Assembly: GCA_030652115.1 (NCBI GenBank)
Contig: JAUSBK010000002.1
Location: forward strand, 1-54,362
DNA: 54,362 bases
Direction of reading: 5' to 3'
Source: Coriobacteriia bacterium
Lineage (GTDB): Bacteria; Actinomycetota; Coriobacteriia; Anaerosomatales; Anaerosomataceae
The position numbers and the translations under genes were made by a program. The notes below the pieces were generated by a model, which worked only from the letters and a program-made list of their open reading frames with translations, did not search any database and was not told where the DNA came from. Positions 37,983 to 45,767 of the stretch are shown in pieces (position 1 is the first letter of the stretch; each line of letters opens with the position of its first letter).

Positions 37983-38624
37983 ATGCCTTCTTGGCCTAAC
38001 TACATCCGACTCGAAGCGGACCCTTCCGAGGGATACGTCGAAATCGAGTATTCGCTTTCGGTCCAAGACCCGGAGGATGTGGACATCGACGAATACCTGG
38101 AGCTAACAGCTGAGCTATGGCCGGCAGTGGGCGAGTTCTTCTCTGCCTTCTTGGGCCTGGATAGCCCTGAGTTGCTGTGGTCACGCCCGCGGGTGCGGAA
38201 GGTCATTCCCGGGAACAAGCCCCACGGTGATGGCAATCACATCGTAGAAGTGAAGCTCATTCGGAGCTTGCCCGGAATCCAGCCGATCCGAGGGCGCTGG
38301 AAGCAGATCGAACTCGCCCTGAACCTCGGAAACTGCCCATGGTTCCACATAGACGAGTTGTCTGACGATCGTTTTCGGATCCTCGTTGCCCCATGCGACA
38401 AGTACGAATACGGCGGTTATGTGCCGTGCTCTTTCGATGATGATTCCCGCGAACTTGCGGAGACGGCTCTTGCCGCGGCAAAGGCGCCGTTGATGGAGCT
38501 GATGGGAAGGCTCTTAGGGGAACCGAGCCCGGATCTTGTCTTCACCCCGTTTGCCTTGGCAGAAGAGGCCATGCCCGAATACGGTGGAGACGCCTTTGAG
38601 TCGACGGGGCTTGTTGTCGAGTAG
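37983..38624 (+). CDS. Unknown soluble protein
   Basis: The 213-residue protein starts at ATG 37983 with AAAGGAG upstream. It is acidic and of mixed structure, with segments IRLEADPSEGYVEIEYSLS, WPAVGEFFSAFLG, WKQIELALNLGNCPWFHI and a C-terminal helix rich in Leu. Several Trp and Cys residues occur, but no metal motif. I do not recognise it. It is the last gene before the second delimiting repeat. Confidence 0.7.
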   Translation: MPSWPNYIRLEADPSEGYVEIEYSLSVQDPEDVDIDEYLELTAELWPAVGEFFSAFLGLDSPELLWSRPRVRKVIPGNKPHGDGNHIVEVKLIRSLPGIQPIRGRWKQIELALNLGNCPWFHIDELSDDRFRILVAPCDKYEYGGYVPCSFDDDSRELAETALAAAKAPLMELMGRLLGEPSPDLVFTPFALAEEAMPEYGGDAFESTGLVVE

Positions 38625-38714
38625 CTCAGCCAGTCGGGCTCTGCCGGTGATTCAAGACGACGGCGATACTCCTAGCAACCCTCGGCTGATCTGCCAGCGG
38701 CAACTGTAACACCC

Positions 38715-39115
38715 TGGGTTTGACAGAGGCACTCACGCCGAGATCGCGCCTCTCGATTTGTCGCCCGATTTGTCGCCCAAATACGTGGTGACTGTTGGTA
38801 CTCGTTGGTACCTATTGGGACTCGCCGCAGTTCCGCTGTACCAACGAGTCCCAACGAGTCCCAATAGTCACAAGCACAATCAGGATTCGAATTCCCTTGG
38901 GGGCACCACAAGACCGCAGGTCAAGGGCCGTAAATTCCCATTTACGTGCATAGAATCCGGCACCAAATCATGCCATCCTGAGAAACGCACAGAGGACAAA
39001 GCCGCAGCTCAGAGGCCATTTCAATCCCATTTCGGCGCCCGGAATCCTGAATCGGTCATCGAGATCGACTTGTTGCCCGATTTGTTGCCCGATTGCACGG
39101 GCAGCGCGGCCATTG
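38715..39115. repeat. Module-delimiting repeat, copy 2 (putative att site, extended)
   Basis: It starts with GGGTTTGACAGAGGCACTCA as copy 1 does. It then carries tandem GATTTGTCGCCC, the palindrome of TTGGTACTCG-like units and the tRNA-like tail ending at 38908. About 200 further bases match the same flank of copy 3, including CCGCAGGTCAAGG and CCGCAGCTCAGAGGCC, followed by tandem TTGTTGCCCGATT repeats. This extended flank suggests arm-type recombinase sites on both sides of the core. Confidence 0.85.
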
Positions 39116-39245
39116 CGAAATCGGCGTGCCGACCTGCGGATTCGGGCTCTCGAAGAGGACTTGCGCTCAGCGTACACCGCGACGTTCGAGTGACTGGACC
39201 CGCTCACTAGGCACAGTGCGGGACATCGGGCATCCTGCTGGAATA

Positions 39246-39259
39246 CGAACAGGTGTTCG
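39246..39259. promoter_or_regulatory. LexA-type (SOS) box upstream of the methyltransferase
   Basis: CGAACAGGTGTTCG matches the LexA consensus of Gram-positive bacteria and Actinomycetota (CGAAC-N4-GTTCG) exactly in both half-sites. It is 108 bases before the start codon of the methyltransferase. Outer bases GAATAC and GTATTC extend the dyad imperfectly. Confidence 0.7.
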
Positions 39260-39311
39260 TGTATTCTGGGCACGTCAGACGTACGGCAATCACCCAGCGC
39301 GTCTACAAGCC

Positions 39312-39320
39312 TGCTAGTAT
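39312..39320 (+). promoter_or_regulatory. Candidate extended -10 promoter element
   Basis: TGCTAGTAT combines a TG extension with a TATAAT-like hexamer, 47 bases before the TTG start. No good -35 was found, as is common for extended -10 promoters. Confidence 0.35.
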
Positions 39321-39367
39321 CCAGATGTGTCCGTGAGAGCACTCTGCGGTAAGAGGGAGACAGCATC

Positions 39368-40321
39368 TTGAGCTTCAGTTCAGTCGAGATTTGTTCGGGA
39401 GCGGGTGGCCAGGCCCTGGGGCTGGAGCTCGCGGGATTCGACCATAGGGCGCTCGTTGAGATCGAGCCCGCGGCTTGCCAGACTCTGCGGCTCAATCGCC
39501 CCAGCTGGAACGTCATCGAGGGCGACTTGCACGCATTTGATGCAACACCCTACAAGGGAATCGATCTTCTCGCAGGCGGCGTGCCGTGTCCTCCGTTTTC
39601 CAAGGCCGGTAAGCAACTGGGCGCAGACGACGAGCGTGATCTGTTCCCCCAAGCTGTTCGTCTGGTCGATGAGTGTCGGCCTCGTGCCGTCATGCTCGAG
39701 AACGTGCGCGGGCTTCTTGATGCTGTGTTCGAAGACTACCGGGACAAGGTCGAGCTACAGTTGAAGAGTCTCGGCTATGTCTCGGGTTGGCGGCTACTGA
39801 ACGCATCGGACTTCGGCGTCTCTCAGCTGCGGCCACGGGTCGTCTTTGTGGGCATCCGAAAGGATGTTGCTGATCATTTCGAATGGCCAGTTCCGCAGGC
39901 GATTGAGCCTCCGACCGTCGGCGAATTGCTCTACGACTTGATGGCGGCAAACGGCTGGCGGGGTGTTGACCAGTGGCGCGAACGAGCCAACTCCATCGCA
40001 CCGACGCTAGTGGGTGGCTCCAAGAAGCACGGTGGCCCTGATCTCGGTCCTACTCGAGCTCGTCGTGCATGGGAGTCGCTCGGCGTGGATGGTCGTGGGC
40101 TCTGGGATGCGGCGCCGGATCCGGATTTCGTTGGAATGCCACGCCTGACGGCGCAGATGACCGCACGCGTTCAGGGCTTCCCGCATGACTGGCAGTTCTC
40201 CGGACGCAAGACCGCGGCCTATCGGCAGATTGGCAATGCCTTCCCGCCTCCTGTCGCTCGGGCCGTGGCGGGTCAGATCGGCATTGCCTTAGCCGCCAAA
40301 CGTGTCATCAGGGTTGCCTGA
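39368..40321 (+). CDS. DNA cytosine-5 methyltransferase (M.NgoMIV-like, predicted GCCGGC)
   Basis: The 317-residue protein has the usual 5mC methyltransferase order: motif I CSGAGGQALGLELAGF, motif IV GGVPCPPFSKAG with Cys in PCPP as nucleophile, motif VI MLENVRGLLD, motif VIII QLRPRVVFVGI, a short target domain, and motifs IX-X RVQGFPHDW and YRQIGNAFPPPVARAV. It is compact, as in type II enzymes. It overlaps the restriction gene by one base (TGATG). TTG 39368 is the best start, after GAGGGAGAC. The predicted target follows from the partner nuclease. A LexA-type box lies upstream. Confidence 0.92.
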   Translation: MSFSSVEICSGAGGQALGLELAGFDHRALVEIEPAACQTLRLNRPSWNVIEGDLHAFDATPYKGIDLLAGGVPCPPFSKAGKQLGADDERDLFPQAVRLVDECRPRAVMLENVRGLLDAVFEDYRDKVELQLKSLGYVSGWRLLNASDFGVSQLRPRVVFVGIRKDVADHFEWPVPQAIEPPTVGELLYDLMAANGWRGVDQWRERANSIAPTLVGGSKKHGGPDLGPTRARRAWESLGVDGRGLWDAAPDPDFVGMPRLTAQMTARVQGFPHDWQFSGRKTAAYRQIGNAFPPPVARAVAGQIGIALAAKRVIRVA

Positions 40322-41184
40322 TGTACGGGCGCGTTGAGTTCGCAGAGGCTCGAAAGGCCTTCCACAACGCTCTGCTGCAAAGCTGCCTGACAATCGATCC
40401 GCAGGGCAGACCCAGCAATTGCGACGGCTCCAATCAGACAAGCATCAAGCTCGCGAAGGGAATCGCAGACCTGCTGAAGGCGGAGACCGTTGGTGAGCGC
40501 GCGGCCGGACAGACCTCGGGAAACCAGTTTGAGGCGATATGCGCGGAATTCGTGGACAGTACATTCCGCCAGCTTGGCCATCTCAGGCCCGGCAATTGGC
40601 AAGTCCTGCACGTGAAAGGGCGCAACCGGCTTGAGATTGCGCGCTATGAACAGTACTCGCACCTGGTCGCTCTGGACCGCGCTGCCAAGAACGATCCGGA
40701 ACTTGCGGCAGCTCTTGGCAGTGACTACACGATCACTCCCGACGTCGTCGTTGTGCGCAACGTCGAAAGCGACGATGCCGTCAACAGCCCGGTGATGCTC
40801 GTAGATGACAGCGTCGCGACCCTGGCGAGCCTTCGGGAGCGGGAGGGCGGCCTCCCGCTTCTCCATGCGAGCATCTCCTGTAAGTGGACGATTCGCAGCG
40901 ACCGCGCGCAGAATGCCAGGTCGGAGGCGCTGAACCTGGTTAGCAATCGTAAAGGTCCACTGCCTCACATCATGGTCGTTACGGCAGAGCCGACACCCAG
41001 CAGACTGGCGTCGATTGCCTTGGGCACCGGCGATGTTGACTGTGTCTACCATTTCGCGCTCTATGAACTGCAGCAGACGGTGGAAGCGCTCGGCATGCAT
41101 GATGCTGCGGACGCTCTCGCAGTCATGGTTGAAGGCGATCGTCTCAAGGACATCTCCGACCTACCGCTCGACCTGGCAGTCTAG
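40321..41184 (+). CDS. NgoMIV-like type II restriction endonuclease
   Basis: The 287-residue protein resembles NgoMIV, a tetrameric type IIF enzyme cutting GCCGGC. Residues I recall as active in NgoMIV (Glu70, Asp140, Lys187, Glu201) correspond here, shifted by one, to Glu71, Asp141 (ITPDVVVV), Lys188 (SISCKWTIRSDR) and Glu202. The base-recognition residues Arg191, Asp193 and Arg194 also match, as Arg192, Asp194 and Arg195, as do Ser37, Gln64 and Arg228. This argues that the target is the same. ATG 40321 overlaps the methyltransferase stop. Confidence 0.92.
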   Translation: MYGRVEFAEARKAFHNALLQSCLTIDPQGRPSNCDGSNQTSIKLAKGIADLLKAETVGERAAGQTSGNQFEAICAEFVDSTFRQLGHLRPGNWQVLHVKGRNRLEIARYEQYSHLVALDRAAKNDPELAAALGSDYTITPDVVVVRNVESDDAVNSPVMLVDDSVATLASLREREGGLPLLHASISCKWTIRSDRAQNARSEALNLVSNRKGPLPHIMVVTAEPTPSRLASIALGTGDVDCVYHFALYELQQTVEALGMHDAADALAVMVEGDRLKDISDLPLDLAV

Positions 41185-41369
41185 AACGCGCACTGGTCAC
41201 GGCGGCACGTGCCTGACTTCAAGTTTGAATCGCAGCACTTCCTATGATGACGCCTGCGATCATGCATAGCATTCCTCCGGTGTCCTGAAGCAGCTTGATA
41301 AGCGCAAGCGCTGATGCACCCGGCCCAGGTCGGCTGCTGAATGGAAGCAGGGCCACTCTACGTGCGGCC

Positions 41370-44300
41370 ATGTGTCTCAAGGAGATGGTTCACTTGGATG
41401 AAGTCCTTCCGGGCGAGAAGAACACCGGTCTATCTCTGGGGGCCGAGGAGCTGCGGCTGTACCAGCGACTCGCCAAGATCGCCCCGGCGGCGGCGACCAT
41501 GTTCATGGATGCGACGCGCTTGATGAGCATAGGGACGCAGATCGAATCGCGAGCGCACCTGGTCGCGCACCTCGTGAGGGAGATCGAGTCGACGCTCACT
41601 GCGATGCTTGATCCCCAGGGAGGGAAGAACGACGCCGGCGAGCCCGATGGCGAGGGTGCGAAGCGGAAACGAATCATCGAAGCGCTGGAGCTCGGCACTG
41701 ATGAGGCGTGGGTGGAGCTCGCCTCCAAGCGCAACCGAGAGGAGCTTCGGCCGGCAGGGTGGGCACATCGAGACAGCTCCAGCCTGGATCGACTGCGTGG
41801 GACTGACAACGATTTCGACAGGTTCTGGCGGCTGCACTCAGCGATGTTCGATGCTCTTCTCGACGTGTTCGAGCGGCGCTCCGTGTTCATCCAGCAGCAC
41901 ATCAGCGAGATCGTCCGCCGCGGTCCGACCGCGAAGTCGGCCGAGGCCCTGGCTGCTCGCATGCCGAGGGACCTCGTTACAATGCGTGAGCTGTTCGCAC
42001 AATGCGCGGATCCTGCATGGTTGGGGCCCCTGCACAACGTCGGACTGTTGACCTGTCCGCCTGAGCCTGTGACTACCGCTGAGGGGAAGCGCTACTCCAG
42101 CTGGCCGGCCGGGGACTACTTGACCCAGATGGCCTCGGTGCAGGCAGCACAGGACGAGGTTACGGGAATCCTGGAGACTCTTTCGCCGACCGAGAACATA
42201 TACGCCTACCAGAACGTCGTCGACGCTGCGAAGCAGATGTCGGCGTCACGCGCTGCACGTCTTGTGGCACAGGTCGAACGAGGCATCGCGCTCGCCTCGC
42301 GCCTGCCTTCCCAGCGCGACGTCGCTGAACTGGTGTCGAATCTGGCTTCTGGCGGGGCACTCGACGAAGCCTATCTATTAGCGACGCCGCTCCTCCGACT
42401 CGACGCTCGAGAGGGACCGCTCACTCGCGACCTAGTCAGCCAGTACGGTGATTGGGGGTTCGGTGAGGCATGCAGTGGAATCAGCGGCGCCCTCATAGAC
42501 GCGGACCCGGAGAGGGCGTTGAGCCTTGCGGCCGATCTTCTTGAGGCAGCTGTCGCTCTCGTGAACGGTGAACGCGACGCCCAATGGGACATGTCCGAAT
42601 ACTGGCGCCCGGACATTCGTGACAGCGACGACAACCGCGATTCCGAACCACGCAATGCCCTGGTGTCGTTCGTGCGAGACGCCGCCTTGAAGTGCGCAGT
42701 CTCCGGGCGAATGACAATCGCCGAGTGCGTCGAGCGACTCACAGAACGCAAACCCATGGTGTTCACGCGCGTTGCCATCGATTTGCTTGCTCAGCATCCC
42801 GCCAACGACGTGGACTTGACTACCAGCTATTTCTTGTCAGGGATTCGCGACGACGAGGAGCGCACCAGCCTGGAAATGGTCAGACTCCAGTCTGTTGCCT
42901 ACCCGATCGTCCCCGAAGCTGCCAGGGACGAGTTCCTGCGCACCGTCTTCGAAGGACCCGAACTGGAGGAATGGCGAGCAAGGTTCTTCGAGTGGAAGGG
43001 CTCGACCCCATCTGCCGAGGATGAGGATGGCTATATACGCGCATGGCGCGCGAGGCGCCTCTTCCCGGTCAAGGACTGCCTGCCAGCAGAGCACCTTTCT
43101 GAATACGAGCGAATGGCGGAGACACTCGAAACGCAGCCCGCATGGGATGACTATGCTCAGTTCAAGGTCCGCAGCGGATGGGGTGATCGCCCGCCTGTGG
43201 ACCGCGAAACACTTGCCGGGATGACGGTTGAAGAACTTACGGCGTATCTCAGGGATTGGGCTCCTGAGAAGGAGGACGACTTTCTGGGGCCCACGATCCG
43301 AGGCCTGGCCTCCCAAGTTCAATCCATCATCGAATCTGATCCGGGCAGCTTCGCCCCCGTCGCACCCGAATTCCTCGATCTCAAACAGGACTATGTGAAC
43401 GCCGTGATTCGCGGGTTCGAGCAAGCGCTGCGGAACAAGACGGAGTTCCAGTGGGACGGCGTCATCGATCTCCTGCGGGGATGCACGCTGGAACATCGCT
43501 ACGAGTACACGGGGTCCGGCCGCACCGAGGGCGATGAGACACTTGCCGCGTCGGCGAGCCTGCTGGCAGACGGCATGCTGTCTCAGGTTGCGCCTATCCC
43601 AGCATTGCTCTTGCCCAGCGTGTGGGAGATTCTCTTGCCCGTTTTTGAGGACCCGAACCCCACCGAAGCGCATGAGGCGGAGTTCGGCGGAACGAACATG
43701 GACCCTTTCACGCTGTCGCTCAATACGGTTCGCGGGAAGGCGGCTCATGCTCTGATGGCGTACATGGTCGAAGCTGCAAAGCAGGATGGCGTGTTCGACC
43801 TGGACCTGGAAGACCGACGCGGCATTTCGTCGCGTCCTGAGGTGGCGGAGAAGCTCGAACAACTCCTCGACATCACTAACGAGAAGTCGCTGGCGGTGCG
43901 CGCGGCAATCGGCGCTCGCCTGGATTGGATCGCCATCGTTGATCCCGAATGGCTGCGCGCACACTGGGAGAGCCTCTTCCCCGCCCTTGACATGGCGCGC
44001 CGCCACGTCGTGTTCGACGCGTACCTGACCTTCGGTACCATACGCACGCCGATCTTGCCGGACTTGCGCAGTGAATACCACTTCCGTGCTGCGCACATCG
44101 CTGAGGAACTACCGGTAGTCTGGGAGCGGAACGAGCCAACCCTAGCTCTGGCCAGGCACATCGTCGTCTTGTATCAGATTGGAGCGATCGAGCTAGATGA
44201 TGAGCTCATGGACCTTCTCTACGCCGACTCAGCGCAGCCCTTCTGGGAGACCGCGTCAGTCCATCCACCGCGTCTGGCTTCGGCTCGCAGGGACGCGAAG

Positions 44301-44783
44301 GAGCAGGTGGAGCCGGCTTTCCTCGATCGTGCATGTGCTCTATGGGAACGTCGGATTGGGCTCGCGGAACAGGCCAATGCCGTGGGATCGCTCGAAGCGC
44401 ATCGTGACGAGATCGTCGCGTTCGGCGCGATGGTGGACTCTAGCCTGTTCCCGTCTGATTGGTGGCTGACACAACTTGAGCGAGTGCTTGCACTTGTCCA
44501 CTGGGTTGAGCCCGACTACGTGGTCATCCAGAGCCTCGCTGAAGATGTCGTCACGCATCCGGGTCGAATCGTCGATGCAGCAACGGATTTGTTGGTCCAC
44601 GACCCTGAAGGCTATGTCCATCAATCCTCGCGCCGAGAGTACCTGACCATTGTTGAGGCTGGGGTCAGTTCGACTGATCCGGCTGTACGGGCCAAGTCTC
44701 GCGAGCTGGCGAACCGTCTTGCAGCCAAGGGGATGAGCGGTTTCCAGCAGTTCGCGCTGTCGGAGAATTGGGGCCGAGTCTGA
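41370..44783 (+). CDS. Very large helical protein downstream of the R-M pair, unknown
   Basis: The 1,137-residue protein appears entirely alpha-helical. Segments such as LIDADPERALSLAADLLEAAV, IRGLASQVQSIIESDPGSFA and LVHDPEGYVHQSSRREYLTI suggest a HEAT- or TPR-like solenoid. No Walker, nuclease, HTH or membrane motif was found. The start is uncertain: ATG 41370 is used, with ATG 41385 and 41397 and an upstream TTG at 41295 as alternatives. It follows the restriction gene by 185 bases and is the last gene of the 6.3-kb module. It may be a second, independent defence effector or a partner for restriction. Confidence 0.7.
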   Translation: MCLKEMVHLDEVLPGEKNTGLSLGAEELRLYQRLAKIAPAAATMFMDATRLMSIGTQIESRAHLVAHLVREIESTLTAMLDPQGGKNDAGEPDGEGAKRKRIIEALELGTDEAWVELASKRNREELRPAGWAHRDSSSLDRLRGTDNDFDRFWRLHSAMFDALLDVFERRSVFIQQHISEIVRRGPTAKSAEALAARMPRDLVTMRELFAQCADPAWLGPLHNVGLLTCPPEPVTTAEGKRYSSWPAGDYLTQMASVQAAQDEVTGILETLSPTENIYAYQNVVDAAKQMSASRAARLVAQVERGIALASRLPSQRDVAELVSNLASGGALDEAYLLATPLLRLDAREGPLTRDLVSQYGDWGFGEACSGISGALIDADPERALSLAADLLEAAVALVNGERDAQWDMSEYWRPDIRDSDDNRDSEPRNALVSFVRDAALKCAVSGRMTIAECVERLTERKPMVFTRVAIDLLAQHPANDVDLTTSYFLSGIRDDEERTSLEMVRLQSVAYPIVPEAARDEFLRTVFEGPELEEWRARFFEWKGSTPSAEDEDGYIRAWRARRLFPVKDCLPAEHLSEYERMAETLETQPAWDDYAQFKVRSGWGDRPPVDRETLAGMTVEELTAYLRDWAPEKEDDFLGPTIRGLASQVQSIIESDPGSFAPVAPEFLDLKQDYVNAVIRGFEQALRNKTEFQWDGVIDLLRGCTLEHRYEYTGSGRTEGDETLAASASLLADGMLSQVAPIPALLLPSVWEILLPVFEDPNPTEAHEAEFGGTNMDPFTLSLNTVRGKAAHALMAYMVEAAKQDGVFDLDLEDRRGISSRPEVAEKLEQLLDITNEKSLAVRAAIGARLDWIAIVDPEWLRAHWESLFPALDMARRHVVFDAYLTFGTIRTPILPDLRSEYHFRAAHIAEELPVVWERNEPTLALARHIVVLYQIGAIELDDELMDLLYADSAQPFWETASVHPPRLASARRDAKEQVEPAFLDRACALWERRIGLAEQANAVGSLEAHRDEIVAFGAMVDSSLFPSDWWLTQLERVLALVHWVEPDYVVIQSLAEDVVTHPGRIVDAATDLLVHDPEGYVHQSSRREYLTIVEAGVSSTDPAVRAKSRELANRLAAKGMSGFQQFALSENWGRV

Positions 44784-45026
44784 TACCGGTCGTGCGAGGC
44801 CGATTCAGTGGGCGGACGCATGCCGCCGTCAGGACGCTGGGATGGCCATGAGCGCGGCCCTTCCCAAGGCGGTCGGCCGTTCGGCACTCACCCGGCGGTG
44901 CGCACCTTCCTCAGGGCCTCTGCAGGGCCGTCAGCCGCCGGCAAGACATGGACGTCGATTTCCGGATGGGCGCAGAGGAACTGACGGTTCGGAGGACCTG
45001 GCGCTTCGCGGTCGGTCGGACCCCTC

Positions 45027-45396
45027 CGATTTGTCGCCCGATTTGTCGCCCAAATACATGGTGACTGTTGGTACTCGTTGGTACCTATTGGGACTCGCCG
45101 CAGCTCCGCTGTACCAACGAGTCCCAACGAGTCCCAATAGTCACAAGCACAATCAGGATTCGAATTCCCTTGGGGGCACCATAAAACCGCAGGTCAGAGG
45201 CCTGAAATTCCCTGTTGCGTGCTTGAAATCGGGCAACCAATCACGCTCCTCTGAGGGCCAGACACAGGGCAAAACCGCAGCTCAGAGGCCGTTTCAATCT
45301 CATTTCGGCGCCCGGAATCCGGAATCGGTCATCGAGATCGATTTGTCGCCCGATTTGTCGCCCGATTTCACGGGCAGTCCGTCTAATGCGAAATGG
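45027..45396. repeat. Module-delimiting repeat, copy 3 (putative att site, extended)
   Basis: CCGATTTGTCGCCC is repeated and followed by the palindrome of TTGGTACTCG units and the tRNA-like tail ending at 45181. The right flank shares with copy 2 CCGCAGGTCAGAGGCC, CCGCAGCTCAGAGGCC, CATTTCGGCGCCCGGAATCC and tandem GATTTGTCGCCC. GATTTGTCGCCC thus occurs as a pair on each side of the core. Confidence 0.86.
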
Positions 45397-45767
45397 GCGG
45401 GCTGACCTGCGCAAAGAGGTCGGCAAGCGCTGCCTGGTGAGGGTGGGGAGAGCCCGAATACTCGCCATTCACTCGCCTATTGGCGGCAGAACAGCCATTC
45501 ACCCGCCTCGGGGATGGCGGATTCCGCCCGCGCGTGAAGGTGGCTCCTCGTGGCCGATTGCCGACATCTGGCTCAATGGGCACCGATCTGTACGGACTGG
45601 AGGTGCCGTCGACGCTCCCGGTGGCGCATTGAGCTGGAGGCGTGTCATGCAGAAGTAGGTAAGATGTGGGGTGAAGGTTCTGCAGACTGCTCAACTGTGG
45701 GTTGGACAGAGGCCTAGCAAGACCACGATGTGAGACCGCCGGGGGTCGTTGAGATCAGGGGGAGCGA
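45397..45767. other. Gene-free stretch before the helicase gene
   Basis: About 370 bases without a convincing gene. It contains CCATTCAC twice with CGCCTATTGGCGG between, a short dyad, but no clear promoter or terminator. The AGGGGGAGC ribosome binding site of the helicase gene ends it. Confidence 0.5.

Noticed and set aside
44842-45405. A protein-coding gene running through repeat copy 3
   Set aside because: The frame crosses the palindrome and the tRNA-like tail, has no ribosome binding site, and its parallel frames in the other copies differ outside the repeat. It is repeat DNA with a possible integrase-end relic.
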